From positions 1 to 44,516 of the forward strand of contig CAMLDH010000001.1 in assembly GCA_946478765.1 (NCBI GenBank): a stretch of 44,516 bases of DNA. The letters are read 5' to 3'. Origin of the DNA: an uncultured Oxalobacteraceae bacterium. Lineage in GTDB: Bacteria > Pseudomonadota > Gammaproteobacteria > Burkholderiales > Burkholderiaceae. The position numbers and the translations under genes were made by a program. The notes below the pieces were generated by a model. It saw only the letters and a program-made list of their open reading frames with translations. It searched no databases and was not told where the DNA came from. Positions within the stretch are counted from its first letter, which is position 1. Each line of letters starts with the position of its first letter. Positions 1 through 10,442 of the stretch are shown in pieces.

Positions 1-5
1 GCAGT

Positions 6-90
6 GCCCACGTGGCGGAATTGGTAGACGCGCATGGTTCAGGTCCATGTGCCGCAAGGTGTGGGGGTTCGAGTCCCTCCGTGGGCACCA
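6..90 (+). tRNA. tRNA-Leu (anticodon CAG)
   Basis: The sequence folds as a class II tRNA. The acceptor arm GCCCACG pairs with CGTGGGC, followed by discriminator A and an encoded CCA ending at 90. The D-arm has the TGGCGGAATTGGTAGACGC signature of bacterial leucine tRNAs. The anticodon stem CATGG/CCATG encloses the loop TTCAGGT, giving anticodon CAG, which reads CUG. A variable arm precedes the T-arm, whose loop is GGTTCGAGTCC. It lies at the window edge, so neighbouring tRNAs to the left cannot be excluded. Confidence 0.97.
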
Positions 91-252
91 TCATTTTATG
101 GCCGTTTCCCCCTATCGGGGGTTGCACGCCTTATTTTCAAAATATCCTCTCAGTAATAACGTATTCGATATCTGCAAGGAATCGAATATTCTTCAATATT
201 TCCACCAATATTTTGTGGCTGTCCAGCGACGAGCAGACGCCGACCCTGATTC

Positions 253-798
253 CTATTTGCTGGTGTTTGCTTCGCCCTTTTTCGCCCATGCTGCGAGCTG
301 AGGTGGGCGCAAGCTGTCGTATTCTTCGAATGGCTGATGAATCCAGGGATTGGTCTCCAGAAAATTCAGGTAAAAATCCGGGCGAATCGATGAGCACAAT
401 TTACACCAGATCACGGCGGATTTGACCTCGGCGACAGCCGGAAAATTGTCCTTCAGATGCCGCTGAACCTTCTCTAGCGTTACACCGGAATCGACCAGAT
501 CATCGAGCAGCAAAACTTTGCCTGACAATGAACCTTTTGTCATCGTGATGTACTTCGCAATGTCCAGAATGCCGCGCACGGTACCTGAATCCTCGCGATA
601 GGAACTGGCAGCCATGATCGCCAGCGGCACATCGAAAATGCGGGAGAAAATGTCGCCTGGCCGCAGGCCGCCGCGCGCCAAGCATAATACCTGATCGAAC
701 TTCCAGCCTGACTCGTGCACGATCTGCGCAAGTTTGACTATCGCGTGATGGTAGTCATCCCACGATACCCACAAATCCTTGTCAGTCGATTCCGGCAA
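253..798 (-). CDS. Phosphoribosyltransferase (purine PRTase-like)
   Basis: This 181-residue protein is a type I phosphoribosyltransferase. The PRPP-binding loop VLLLDDLVDSGVTL lies near residues 95-108, after the conserved hydrophobic strand VLCLARGGLRPGD (37-49). The C-terminal NPWIHQPFEEYD resembles Gpt/xanthine-type enzymes that salvage oxopurines with PRPP. The exact base specificity cannot be read from sequence. The start is TTG at 798; an AGGGAGA ribosome-binding site about five bases upstream supports it, and no good ATG competes. It begins 21 bases after purA, so it is probably the last gene of the hisZ-purA operon. That pairs de novo AMP synthesis with purine salvage. Confidence 0.9.
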   Translation of the reverse strand: MPESTDKDLWVSWDDYHHAIVKLAQIVHESGWKFDQVLCLARGGLRPGDIFSRIFDVPLAIMAASSYREDSGTVRGILDIAKYITMTKGSLSGKVLLLDDLVDSGVTLEKVQRHLKDNFPAVAEVKSAVIWCKLCSSIRPDFYLNFLETNPWIHQPFEEYDSLRPPQLAAWAKKGEANTSK

Positions 799-819
799 CT
801 TGTTCTCCCTACCGTTTCT

Positions 820-2136
<1,317 letters not shown>

Positions 2137-3288
2137 TTAACCTAATTTTTTGAGAATCCAGTTTCCGTTTTCAAGCACGATCGCACGATCGCAATCAAAC
2201 TCCTCCTGGTCGTTTTCATGACCCGGCAGATTTTGAATGACGACTTCGCCGACCTTGCGCAATTCAACGATTTTTTCACGCAGCATAGGGTCCCTGCTCC
2301 ACGGAGCCCGAATTGAACGCTTGCGTTCTGCCAGCGGCAACAAGCGCGCGAGTTCACGCAAATCCATCGAGAAGCCGGTCGCCGGACGCGCACGTCCGAA
2401 CGCTTCTCCGACGTGGTCGTAACGACCGCCGCGCGCGACTGCGTTCGGCAGTCCCGGCACATAGATCGCAAACATCGCCCCGCTCTCGTACTGGTAGCCG
2501 CGCAAGTCGGCCAAATCGATGGTCACGCTTGCACCACCGGCCAGCTTGACCAATGATTCCAGTTCGTCCAATGCTTTCGCGATACCGGGCAGTTGCGGCA
2601 ACAAGGCGCGCGCGCGCGCAATCACTTCCACATCGCCGTAGAGGTTTGGAAGCGCCAGCAATGCGGCTCTCGTTGCGCCTTGATAGCCTGCGGCAATTGT
2701 ATGCAGACCCGGCATATCCTTGGCACGCAGCAGAACATGCAGCTCAGCCTCGTTTTCCTTTGCACGTTTATCGTTGTCGATGATGGCACGCAGCACACCG
2801 ACATGGCACAGATCCATGCGCACCTGCGTAAAACCGGCCAGCGCCAATGATGCCAGAGCCAGTTCCTGAATTTCGGCATCAGCCTCCAGGCCTGCATGCC
2901 CGTAAATTTCGGCGCCGATCTGCAGTGGCTCACGGGTTGCATGCAAACCAAAGGGGCGCGTGTGCAACACGCTGCCTACGTAGCACAGGCGCGTGACCGA
3001 TGAGCGGTTGAGCAAATGTGCGTCGATCCGCGCAACTTGGGTCGTCATGTCAGCGCGCAGACCCATGGTTCGGCCCGATAATTGGTCAACCAGCTTGAAT
3101 GTACGTAAATCGGTATCTTGTCCGGCGCCAGCCAACAGCGACTCAAGATATTCCAGCATGGGGGGCATCACGAGCTCATACCCATACAAGCGGAAATTGT
3201 CGAGTATCACACGACGCAGTTCTTCAATCTTGCGCGCTTCGGACGGCAAGACATCGGCGATATTTTCAGGGAGAAGCCAATTCGGCAT
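2137..3288 (-). CDS. hisZ: ATP phosphoribosyltransferase regulatory subunit
   Basis: This 383-residue protein is related to the catalytic core of class II histidyl-tRNA synthetases. It has the motif-1-like start [23 protein letters not shown], the motif-2-like region [14 protein letters not shown], and a later [31 protein letters not shown]. In the family HisZ does not aminoacylate; it joins the short form of HisG to give histidine-sensitive ATP phosphoribosyltransferase, the first step of histidine synthesis. hisG is not in the window. The hisZ-purA pairing next to hflC is common in Burkholderiales. True hisS lies about 7 kb away in the same block, so two synthetase-fold paralogues occur together. 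Confidence 0.95.
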   Translation of the reverse strand: MPNWLLPENIADVLPSEARKIEELRRVILDNFRLYGYELVMPPMLEYLESLLAGAGQDTDLRTFKLVDQLSGRTMGLRADMTTQVARIDAHLLNRSSVTRLCYVGSVLHTRPFGLHATREPLQIGAEIYGHAGLEADAEIQELALASLALAGFTQVRMDLCHVGVLRAIIDNDKRAKENEAELHVLLRAKDMPGLHTIAAGYQGATRAALLALPNLYGDVEVIARARALLPQLPGIAKALDELESLVKLAGGASVTIDLADLRGYQYESGAMFAIYVPGLPNAVARGGRYDHVGEAFGRARPATGFSMDLRELARLLPLAERKRSIRAPWSRDPMLREKIVELRKVGEVVIQNLPGHENDQEEFDCDRAIVLENGNWILKKLG

Positions 3289-3306
3289 GAGAGAAAGAGA
3301 AATACG

Positions 3307-3500
3307 TCAGGAAAATAAGTGGACAAGACCGAGCGTCACGCATCCACATATCAATGCGATCAATTCGAAAAACGGATTTGCCCGTCCGAAAACTGGGTAA
3401 TCCGATTAAATGCGTCGCGCCATTGCCTGGGGAAGAGGAATGGAATGACGCATTCCAGCAACAGTATCATCCCAAGCGCGACTACCAGAGAGCTTTTCAC
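3307..3500 (-). pseudogene. DUF2065 (YjeT-type) small membrane protein, frameshifted
   Basis: Between hflC and hisZ the minus strand encodes a small inner-membrane protein of the DUF2065 family. A GTG at 3500 opens a frame with a hydrophobic helix (LVVALGMILLLECVIPFLF) followed by PRQWRDAFNRITQFSDGQIRF, the family signature. That frame stops at 3360-3362 after 46 residues. The missing C-terminal helix (FELIALICGCVTLGLVHLF) is present in the next frame and stops at 3307-3309. Adding one base in the A5 run at 3368-3372 (T5 on the coding strand) restores about 64 residues, the usual family length. This is either a real frameshift or a homopolymer sequencing error. The hflC-DUF2065-hisZ order supports identity. 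Confidence 0.8.
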
Positions 3501-3511
3501 GACGCGCCGCG

Positions 3512-4396
3512 TCACTTTTTGCCATTACCCGATCCCGCATTCTTGAAGTACTTGAAGAAATCGGAATTGGGGTCCACCACCATCAGGTCGCTTCGATTCT
3601 TGAAGCTGGCGCGGTAGGCTTCCAAGCTGCGATAAAATTTGTAAAATTCCGGGTTTTGGCCGAATGCCTGTGCGTAGATCTGCGATGCCTTCGCATCGCC
3701 CTCGCCCCGAATATTTTCGGCGTCGCGATACGCCTCTGCCAATATCACCGTGCGCTGACGATCCGCGTCGGCACGTATCTTTTCAGACTCGGCCGAACCG
3801 GTTGAACGAAGCTCATTGGCGACACGGGTGCGCTCTGCTTTCATCCGGTCGTAGACCGAGTTATTGATTTGCTCGACATAGTCGACGCGCTTCAGGCGCA
3901 CATCAATGATTTCCACGCCAATTTGCCTGGCTTCTTCCGCAACCTTTTTGCGGATTGCGTCCATCACCTTGCTGCGCTCACCCGAAATGACTTCGCGCAC
4001 GGTACGCTTGGTGATTTCATCGTTCAGCGCTGCCTTGACGATCTGCGACATGCGATCCTGCGCACGGCGTTCATCGCCGCCAAAACTGACGAAATACAGC
4101 TTCGGTTCGGTGATATGCCACTTCACGAATGCATCGACGAGGATATTCTTTTTCTCGGCAGTGATGAAGCGATCCGCCTCGGGCGTATCCAGTGTCAGTA
4201 TCCGCTTATCCAGGAACAAGACATTCTGGAACGGCGGTGGCAATTTGAAATGCAGGCCGGGTTCGTTGATGACCTTCTTGACTTCACCGAGCGCAAAGAC
4301 AATCGCGTACTGGCGTTGATCAACCACGAACAAGGTTGAAAATAATACGATCAGCGCCAAGAGCGCGACGATAGAGTAGGAAATAAGGCGATTCAT
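3512..4396 (-). CDS. hflC: HflC, FtsH modulator subunit
   Basis: The 294-residue protein has one N-terminal membrane helix (YSIVALLALIVLFSTLFVV, about 7-25) and an SPFH/PHB domain (VDQRQYAIVFALGEV onward). It ends in a coiled-coil stretch rich in Ala/Glu/Arg around ELRSTGSAESEKIRADADRQRTVILAEAYRDAENIRGEGDA. In the family HflC and HflK form a large periplasm-facing cage around the FtsH protease and temper its activity on membrane proteins. The ATG at 4396 shares its last coding-strand base with the hflK stop (TAATG), showing translational coupling. Confidence 0.96.
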   Translation of the reverse strand: MNRLISYSIVALLALIVLFSTLFVVDQRQYAIVFALGEVKKVINEPGLHFKLPPPFQNVLFLDKRILTLDTPEADRFITAEKKNILVDAFVKWHITEPKLYFVSFGGDERRAQDRMSQIVKAALNDEITKRTVREVISGERSKVMDAIRKKVAEEARQIGVEIIDVRLKRVDYVEQINNSVYDRMKAERTRVANELRSTGSAESEKIRADADRQRTVILAEAYRDAENIRGEGDAKASQIYAQAFGQNPEFYKFYRSLEAYRASFKNRSDLMVVDPNSDFFKYFKNAGSGNGKK

Positions 4397-5694
4397 TATC
4401 TTGTCTCCCGATCGCGGGAGTCGCGGCCTTCACGGTTGCGGGTGTCCTTTTGTCGCTGACTGTCCAGCGATTGCAAAGGGTCCGGAGCCGGAGCAACGCC
4501 GGCAGCACCCGATGACGGCGCAACTCCTGATTTCCCGCCGGCTGCATCGTTCGCAGCCGACTGTGCAATCAGCTTGTCGAGCGGCAGATAGATCAAGTTG
4601 TTGCCGCTCTTCGCATCCACCATTACCTTCGTCGTATTCGAAAAAATCTGTTGCATGGTTTCGAGGTACATCCGGTCTCGCGTGACCGCCGGCGCCTTCT
4701 GGTACTCCGTCAATACTTGCTTGAAGCGCGACGCGTCGCCCTGCGCATTCGCGATGACCCGAGCCCGATAGGCTTCCGACTCCTGCATCAGACGCGAAGC
4801 AGCGCCGCGCGCCTTCGGAATCACATCGTTGGCATATGCCTGCCCTTCATTTTTCTGGCGTTCGCGATCCTGGCCCGCTTTTACTGCGTCGTCGAATGCC
4901 GCCTGCACCTGCTCGGGTGGCTGCACGCCCTGCATCGTGACATTCGTGACCTGTACACCTGCCTGATAGCGATCAGCAATTTGCTGCATCAACAGGTTGA
5001 CGTCGAGAGCGACCTTCTCGCGGCCCTCATAGAGTACGAAATCCATCTTGCTCTTGCCCACAATTTCGCGAATCGATGATTCGGCGACCTGCTTGACCGT
5101 ATCTTCTGGATCACGATTACTGAATACCCATTCGGATGCGTTTTTCAGTTTGTACTGAACGGCAAATTGAATATCGATGATGTTCTCGTCCTCTGTCAGC
5201 ATCAGCGCTTCCTTGGGCTGCTTGTTCTTGACGCTGGAACGATAACCCACCTCGACGGTGCGAACTTGCGAAACATTGACGATTTCATGGCTTTGAATCG
5301 GATACGGCCAGCGCCAGTTGAAGCCGGCAGGCGTCATATGGCTATATTTACCGAACGTCAATACCACGCCCGTTTGACCTTCCTGGACGATAAAAAAACC
5401 ACTGACCAACCATAAAAAAAGAACGATGACCGCGATCACGCCTGCCCCAACGCCTGCGCCCCGTATATCAGGTGTAAAGCCACCTCCACCGGAATCCCCG
5501 CCGCCTTTATTGCCGAATAAACGGTTCAGGCGTTGATTGAACTCACGCCAGAGTTGATCGAGATCAGGTGGGCCATCGCTCGGCTTTTTGCCATCCTGAT
5601 TCTGATTCTGGTTGGTGTTTTGCGAGCCGCGGCCCCAGCGGGGATCGTTCAGCGAAAACTTCAAACCGATTTTTTTGAGTATGGTAACAAGCAT
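4396..5694 (-). CDS. hflK: HflK, FtsH modulator subunit
   Basis: From the ATG at 5694 the product is 432 residues. It has a glycine/asparagine/glutamine-rich cytoplasmic N-terminus beginning FSLNDPRWGRG and a membrane helix near residue 95 (VIAVIVLFLWLVSGFFIV). An SPFH/PHB domain (QEGQTGVVLTFGKYSHMTPAGFNWRWPYP) follows, with a coiled coil and then a proline/alanine-rich, charged C-terminus. The frame stays open upstream to 5934 but that part overlaps hflX and is not HflK-like. The Shine-Dalgarno sequence is weak, so the start is provisional. HflK pairs with HflC, encoded just downstream. Confidence 0.93.
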   Translation of the reverse strand: MLVTILKKIGLKFSLNDPRWGRGSQNTNQNQNQDGKKPSDGPPDLDQLWREFNQRLNRLFGNKGGGDSGGGGFTPDIRGAGVGAGVIAVIVLFLWLVSGFFIVQEGQTGVVLTFGKYSHMTPAGFNWRWPYPIQSHEIVNVSQVRTVEVGYRSSVKNKQPKEALMLTEDENIIDIQFAVQYKLKNASEWVFSNRDPEDTVKQVAESSIREIVGKSKMDFVLYEGREKVALDVNLLMQQIADRYQAGVQVTNVTMQGVQPPEQVQAAFDDAVKAGQDRERQKNEGQAYANDVIPKARGAASRLMQESEAYRARVIANAQGDASRFKQVLTEYQKAPAVTRDRMYLETMQQIFSNTTKVMVDAKSGNNLIYLPLDKLIAQSAANDAAGGKSGVAPSSGAAGVAPAPDPLQSLDSQRQKDTRNREGRDSRDRETR

Positions 5695-5743
5695 TCTGTC
5701 GCGATCCGGCTTAGTAATGAGGTTGGAATGCTGGTTAAATCCG

Positions 5744-6868
5744 CTAAACATGCGCGCTATCGGGGTGAGCAAGCTTTTCTGCGTCAATATCCGCAGTATT
5801 GTTTCCTTTTGCGAATTCGGCAACTGCCAGCCGAAGCAGATCCAGTCCATCCCCGGTTTGAGCGCTGATAAAAACACGGCGGATTTTATCATATTCATTA
5901 CGCTCCAAAGCAGGCGCAACACCCGCAGCATCAATCTTGTTCCACACGAGAATCTGCGGAATTTGATCGGCGCCGATTTCTTTCAGCACCAAATTGACCT
6001 GCTCGATCTGCTCCATGCGCACCGGACTGGCGGCATCGACCACATGCAGCAACAAATCCGCATGAATGGTTTCCTCCAGAGTCGCACGAAAAGCCGCCAC
6101 CAATTGATGCGGCAGTTCGCGAATGAAACCGACCGTATCCGACATGACGACATTGCCGGCTTCACCAAGATAAATGCGGCGGGAGGTGGTATCCAGGGTC
6201 GCAAAAAGCTGATCGGCTGCGTATACCCGCGCTTTCGCCAGTGCGTTGAACAAGGTCGATTTTCCGGCATTGGTATAACCGACCAGTGACACTGAAAATG
6301 CGTTGTTACGCCCCCGTGCACGGCGTTGTGTCTCGCGTTGGCGATGCAATTTGTCGAGACGTACACGCAATGCCTTTACCCGATCGCCGAGCAAGCGTCG
6401 ATCAGTCTCGAGCTGCGTTTCACCCGGCCCACGCAGGCCGATGCCGCCTTTTTGCCGTTCCAGATGGGTCCAACCGCGAATCAGGCGTGTCGCAAGATGC
6501 TGCAATTGTGCGAGTTCGACCTGCACTTTGCCTTCGTGGCTTTGGGCACGCTGCGCAAAAATATCGAGGATGAGGCTGGTACGGTCGACCACCCGGACTT
6601 TCAGATGCCGCTCCAGATTGCGCTGCTGCGCAGGTGACAGGGCGTGATTGAAGATAACAATATCGAGCTGAAAATCAGCAACCGCATGCGCAATTTCATC
6701 CGCTTTACCCGACCCCACAAAAAATGCAGCATCCGGACTCGCGCGCTTGCCGATGACAGTTGTGACAGGTTCTGCCCCTGCTGATTTGCAAAGCAGGGAC
6801 AGCTCTTCGAGGCTGGCGGCAAAGTCTCCTTTACCGAAATCGACACCAACGAGGGCAGCACGCATCAT
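5744..6868 (-). CDS. hflX: Ribosome-associated GTPase HflX
   Basis: The 374-residue protein has the HflX N-terminal domain (RAALVGVDFGKGDFAASLEELSLL), a helical linker with GGIGLRGPGETQLETDRRLL, and a TRAFAC GTPase domain. G1 is GYTNAGKST, G3 is DTVGFI and G4 is NKID. In the family HflX binds the 50S subunit, splits stalled ribosomes after heat stress and can remodel rRNA. Two tandem ATGs (6868 and 6865) are possible starts, and no clear Shine-Dalgarno is visible. A strong hairpin ends seven bases upstream of the first ATG (separate entry). The hfq-hflX-hflK-hflC order is the conserved proteobacterial arrangement. Confidence 0.96.
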   Translation of the reverse strand: MMRAALVGVDFGKGDFAASLEELSLLCKSAGAEPVTTVIGKRASPDAAFFVGSGKADEIAHAVADFQLDIVIFNHALSPAQQRNLERHLKVRVVDRTSLILDIFAQRAQSHEGKVQVELAQLQHLATRLIRGWTHLERQKGGIGLRGPGETQLETDRRLLGDRVKALRVRLDKLHRQRETQRRARGRNNAFSVSLVGYTNAGKSTLFNALAKARVYAADQLFATLDTTSRRIYLGEAGNVVMSDTVGFIRELPHQLVAAFRATLEETIHADLLLHVVDAASPVRMEQIEQVNLVLKEIGADQIPQILVWNKIDAAGVAPALERNEYDKIRRVFISAQTGDGLDLLRLAVAEFAKGNNTADIDAEKLAHPDSAHV

Positions 6869-6874
6869 GGATTC

Positions 6875-6896
6875 TGCGTATGGTTACCCATACGCA
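6875..6896 (-). promoter_or_regulatory. GNRA-capped hairpin in the hfq-hflX junction
   Basis: On the transcribed (minus) strand TGCGTATGG and CCATACGCA form a perfect 9-bp stem closed by the tetraloop GTAA, which fits the stable GNRA class. It fills most of the 33-base gap between the hfq stop and the hflX ATG. The coding strand has no U-run after it, so it is not an ordinary intrinsic terminator. It sits where an hflX ribosome-binding site would be expected. Roles in RNA processing, stability or translational control are inference. Confidence 0.6.
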
Positions 6897-6901
6897 ATGC
6901 G

Positions 6902-7138
6902 TTATTCTGCTTCTGATTCAAGGCTGAGATTGACGGCGCGGGCGGGAACGACGGTAGAAATTGCGTGCTTGTACACCATTTGCGTGACTGTGTTACGCAG
7001 TAGAACAACGTATTGATCAAATGATTCGATATGACCTTGCAGCTTGATCCCGTTTACGAGGTAAATCGAAACAGGAACATGCTCTTTTCTCAAGGCGTTA
7101 AGGAAGGGGTCTTGTAACAATTGCCCTTTGTTGCTCAT
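6902..7138 (-). CDS. hfq: RNA chaperone Hfq
   Basis: The 78-residue protein is a complete Hfq. Sm1 spans [43 protein letters not shown], and Sm2 holds [13 protein letters not shown] with the YKH motif that lines the proximal RNA site. The C-terminal tail after VVPAR is short (about 12 residues, SLESEAE at the end), so a long disordered tail of the E. coli type is absent. Hfq hexamers pair small RNAs with mRNAs. A GGAGC Shine-Dalgarno lies just before the ATG at 7138. Hfq lies between der and hflX. Confidence 0.98.
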   Translation of the reverse strand: MSNKGQLLQDPFLNALRKEHVPVSIYLVNGIKLQGHIESFDQYVVLLRNTVTQMVYKHAISTVVPARAVNLSLESEAE

Positions 7139-7172
7139 GGCAGCTCCATTGTGTTGTTGTGATCAGGAGTTG

Positions 7173-7202
7173 GAGGCGGCTTGAATATTTTTCAAGTGCC
7201 TC
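7173..7202 (-). other. Imperfect stem-loop in the der-hfq gap
   Basis: In the 119-base gap between der and hfq, GAGGC (7173-7177) pairs with GCCTC (7198-7202) and CTTGAA (7180-7185) with TTCAAG (7191-7196), giving 11 pairs with a small internal asymmetry. There is no U-run, so termination after der is not indicated. It lies 35-64 bases upstream of the hfq start and would be part of an hfq leader if transcription enters from der. Confidence 0.4.
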
Positions 7203-7257
7203 TCAAATAATCTATGACGAATGTAATCGATTTTAACGGTGAATGCCAAGCGAAAGG

Positions 7258-8601
7258 CTACTTCTCATTCCTGGCATACGGGTTTTTACTGGAACGTAAC
7301 TCGATACGTAGTGGAGTGCCAACCAGCGAAAAAGTTTCGCGAAAATGTTTTTCCAAGTAGCGTTTGTAATTGTCGTCAATCGCATCTAACGCATTACCGT
7401 GGATGACGACAATCGGCGGGTTCTGACCACCTTGGTGCGCATAGCGCAATTTGGGCCGGATGGAGCCTTTACGACGCGGTTGCTGATGCTCTACCGCCTC
7501 AATTAACGCCCGAGTCAGTTTCGGTGTCGACAGGTTCGCCATCGCCGCAGTGTACGCAGAATCGACCGACTTCATTAGTGGGCCGACGCCAGTCGATTTC
7601 AGGGCAGAAATGAAATGGAATTTTGCGAACGACAAAAAATTCAGCTTGCGTTCCAAGTCCATTTTAATTTCATCGCGCTTGTCGCTGGTCAAACCATCCC
7701 ATTTATTGATACCGACCACCAGCGCTCTGCCCGACTCCAATACGAATCCGGCAATGTGCGCATCCTGTTCCGAAATATCCTGTTGCGCATCCAGTAGCAG
7801 CACCACGACATTCGCTTCCGAAATGGATTGCAGGGTTTTTACCACCGAGAATTTCTCGATCGCTTCAAACACCTTGCCGCGGCGGCGTATACCCGCCGTG
7901 TCGATCAGCGTGTACTGCTTGCCGTCTCGCTCAAATGGAATTTCGATCGAATCGCGCGTCGTACCGGGCATGTCGAATGCGATGACCCGTTCCTCGCCCA
8001 GCAAGGTATTGACGAGCGTTGATTTGCCGACATTCGGGCGGCCGACAATCGCGATCTTGATGCCTCTGCCGGTCGGGTCAGGAATCTCTTCCTGCTCCGG
8101 CCGTTGCGCGAATGCCAAATTGAGCGCTTCATCCACCAGATCCATCACGCCGTCGCCATGGGCGGCGGAAATCACATACGGATCACCCAATCCCAATTCG
8201 TAAAAATCGGCGGTAACCGACGTGTATTTCATGCCTTCGGCTTTGTTCACAACCAACATGACGGAGCGTCCCGATTTCCGAAGGAAATCGGTGATGGTCT
8301 TGTCGTGAGGCGTCAGGCCTTGCCGGCCATCGACGATAAAAATGACAACATCTGCTTCGGCGACGGCCTGCTTGGTTTGCTTGGCCATCTCATGCATGAT
8401 GCCCTCTTTCGCCACCGGCTCGAAGCCGCCAGTATCGATCACGAGGAATGGACGCTCCCCGAGCCGGCCTTCCCCATAGTGCCGGTCGCGCGTCAGTCCA
8501 GGCAGATCGGCGACCAGCGCATCCCGCGAACGGGTCAGCCGATTGAATAACGTGGATTTGCCGACGTTGGGACGGCCTACTAGTGCGATAACCGGCTTCA
8601 T
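7258..8601 (-). CDS. der: GTPase Der (EngA), ribosome assembly
   Basis: The 447-residue protein has two tandem GTPase domains, which is unique to Der. The first G1 is [12 protein letters not shown] (about 8-19) and the second is [12 protein letters not shown], with DTGGFEP and DTAGIRRRG as the G3 motifs and NKAEG and NKWDG as the G4 motifs. A KH-like C-terminal domain follows ([36 protein letters not shown]). Der is required for 50S maturation. The ATG at 8601 lies four bases after the bamB stop, so der and bamB are co-transcribed. Confidence 0.98.
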   Translation of the reverse strand: MKPVIALVGRPNVGKSTLFNRLTRSRDALVADLPGLTRDRHYGEGRLGERPFLVIDTGGFEPVAKEGIMHEMAKQTKQAVAEADVVIFIVDGRQGLTPHDKTITDFLRKSGRSVMLVVNKAEGMKYTSVTADFYELGLGDPYVISAAHGDGVMDLVDEALNLAFAQRPEQEEIPDPTGRGIKIAIVGRPNVGKSTLVNTLLGEERVIAFDMPGTTRDSIEIPFERDGKQYTLIDTAGIRRRGKVFEAIEKFSVVKTLQSISEANVVVLLLDAQQDISEQDAHIAGFVLESGRALVVGINKWDGLTSDKRDEIKMDLERKLNFLSFAKFHFISALKSTGVGPLMKSVDSAYTAAMANLSTPKLTRALIEAVEHQQPRRKGSIRPKLRYAHQGGQNPPIVVIHGNALDAIDDNYKRYLEKHFRETFSLVGTPLRIELRSSKNPYARNEK

Positions 8602-8607
8602 TAAAAT

Positions 8608-9762
8608 TTACTCGGTTGCTAATGCAACCACTGTCCCTGATTGGGTTTGAAAAATGACATTCGAGCCAGCCACGACAGGCGTGGCAACAATCGGACTCCC
8701 ATCGGTGCTGACGCGGGTAAGGAAAGAACCGTCTTCACGCGACAGGAAGTGTACATAACCCTCGAAATCGCCGACGGCTACCGCGCGTCCGAACGATACC
8801 GGCATCGACAAGCGGCGATTCTCCAACTTGTTGTTACGCCATACGCTGGCGCCGCCGTCACGCGCAAAGGCATTCACCACACCATGTTCGTCCGCAGCAA
8901 AAACAAATCGCTCATCCGCCGAAACACCAACATCGCTTGAGAATGCCTTGGCCCAACGCGGCGCGCCGCTGACCGCATCAAAACATGCAATCCGCCCTTG
9001 ATATGCGACAGCACAAATGTCGCGCCCTACGATGATAGGCACGCCGGAAGTGTCTGCAATACGTTCGAGTTCTGTTGCGCCGCGCGGGTCCCCGACTGCG
9101 ACTTCCCATAGCGGCGCACCGTTACTCAATGCGATCGCCAACAAGCGGCCACCGGGCAGCGCTACAAATGCCGCATTCCCGGCGATCGCGATTCCCGGTG
9201 CAGTACGCAGAGTCAGGGCCGGTGCAGTGCGCTGAACAACCCAACGGCGCGTGCCCGATTCCGCATCGAACGCAGCAATTCGGTTGTCCACGCTACGTAC
9301 GATCACCAGGCCTTGTCCTACTGCAGGCGCGGACAAGATTTCACTCGATGCCTGCGCTTTCCAACGTTCTTTCCCATTCGCGTCGAACGCCAGCACTGCG
9401 CCTTTTTCACCGGCGACTGCAACCGTCGTAGCATCGCTGCCGACACCGGCTGTGAGGGGAGTTCCGGCATTGATGCGCCAGGTAACGCTGCCGGACGCTG
9501 CATCCAGACGGGCAATCGAGCCATCCGCTGCTGCCACAAACACGCTATTCCCCGCCAGCGCAGGTGAAAACGCGAACACGCCTGCACTGCCGACGTTGGT
9601 CGACCACACAGTACGGACGGCCATCGAAGACTTGAATTCCGTCAATGCGGCAGGTGGGTTGCGCATTGTTTTGCTGGAAAAAGGATTCAATGACGATAAA
9701 GTTGAGCATCCCGCCAGAACGATCATGGCTCCTGCACATGCAAACTTTGCAGCAATACGCAT
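8608..9762 (-). CDS. bamB: Outer-membrane assembly lipoprotein BamB
   Basis: The 384-residue protein starts with a lipoprotein signal (MRIAAKFACAGAMIVLAGC) in which LAGC is the lipobox and Cys19 the lipidated residue. The rest is PQQ/WD-like repeats with the recurring pattern V-x-x-A-x-D-x-x-x-G (for example IARLDAASGSVTWRINAG, IAAFDAESGTRRWV, IACFDAVSGAPRWAKAF), as expected for an eight-bladed beta-propeller. BamB binds BamA in the complex that inserts outer-membrane barrels. An AGAGGG ribosome-binding site precedes the ATG at 9762. The yfgM-bamB-der order matches enterobacteria and Burkholderiales. Confidence 0.96.
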   Translation of the reverse strand: MRIAAKFACAGAMIVLAGCSTLSSLNPFSSKTMRNPPAALTEFKSSMAVRTVWSTNVGSAGVFAFSPALAGNSVFVAAADGSIARLDAASGSVTWRINAGTPLTAGVGSDATTVAVAGEKGAVLAFDANGKERWKAQASSEILSAPAVGQGLVIVRSVDNRIAAFDAESGTRRWVVQRTAPALTLRTAPGIAIAGNAAFVALPGGRLLAIALSNGAPLWEVAVGDPRGATELERIADTSGVPIIVGRDICAVAYQGRIACFDAVSGAPRWAKAFSSDVGVSADERFVFAADEHGVVNAFARDGGASVWRNNKLENRRLSMPVSFGRAVAVGDFEGYVHFLSREDGSFLTRVSTDGSPIVATPVVAGSNVIFQTQSGTVVALATE

Positions 9763-9780
9763 TTTTCCCTCTTTGTCCGA

Positions 9781-10431
9781 TTAAGCTGCTGCTTTGGCAG
9801 GTGCGCCGCCGAGCGCATCCAATTTCAACTGAATCAATTGGCGGCCCGGATTTTTCTTGTCCGTTTTATCCAACGCCGATTGATAAGCGGCGCGCGCCTC
9901 GTCAATCTTGTTTTGCGCTACCAGAATATCGCCCTTGCGATCCGCAACGACGCCCGCGAACTGCGCCGGAACCTCCCCGGCGAGCTGCTTCAAGGCTTCG
10001 TCATAGGCTTTTTCATCCAGCAGCACACCGGCCAGACGAATCTTCGCGATCGCCTTGTATTCATCATCGTGACCGCTGTTGATCACCCATTGCAATTGCG
10101 CTTTTGCGCCGGCCAGATCATTGGCGTCGTATGCTGCCTTGGCAGCAGTCAACGCGCTCATTTGCGCATAGGCGGTGCGGCTGAACTTGTCTTCCATGTC
10201 GGCGGCGGCGCGCTGCACTTTTGCATTGTCTTTGGCGGTAAAGGCTTTCTGCAATTCTTCATAGAGTTGCGCCGCCTGCGCCGATTGATTGCGCTGGTAA
10301 TAATTCCAGCCGGACCACACGGCATAGGCAGCCAATGCAATGGTGAGCAGCCACGTGACAAGATTACCGTACTGATTCCACCACGCCTTGAGGGTTGCCA
10401 ACTGCTCTTGCTCTTCGAGATCGTATGTCAT
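9781..10431 (-). CDS. YfgM-like membrane-anchored TPR protein
   Basis: This 216-residue protein belongs to the YfgM (TPR_21/DUF2133-like) family. A short cytoplasmic start with DLEEQEQLATLKAWWNQYGN is followed by one membrane helix (LVTWLLTIALAAYAVWSGW, about 24-42) and a periplasmic part of tetratricopeptide-like helix pairs. In E. coli YfgM works with PpiD at the Sec translocon. The position between hisS and bamB is the same as in E. coli. The ATG at 10431 has no obvious Shine-Dalgarno but follows the hisS stop closely, so coupling is likely. Confidence 0.9.
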   Translation of the reverse strand: MTYDLEEQEQLATLKAWWNQYGNLVTWLLTIALAAYAVWSGWNYYQRNQSAQAAQLYEELQKAFTAKDNAKVQRAAADMEDKFSRTAYAQMSALTAAKAAYDANDLAGAKAQLQWVINSGHDDEYKAIAKIRLAGVLLDEKAYDEALKQLAGEVPAQFAGVVADRKGDILVAQNKIDEARAAYQSALDKTDKKNPGRQLIQLKLDALGGAPAKAAA

Positions 10432-10442
10432 GATGATGTATG

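Noticed and set aside
108..121. CCCCC-TATC-GGGGG hairpin downstream of the tRNA
   Set aside because: Only five pairs and no T-run on either strand; not a convincing terminator for the tRNA or the phosphoribosyltransferase gene.
5695..5934. Upstream extension of the hflK frame
   Set aside because: It mostly overlaps hflX in another frame and lacks HflK similarity; HflK sequence begins after the ATG at 5694.
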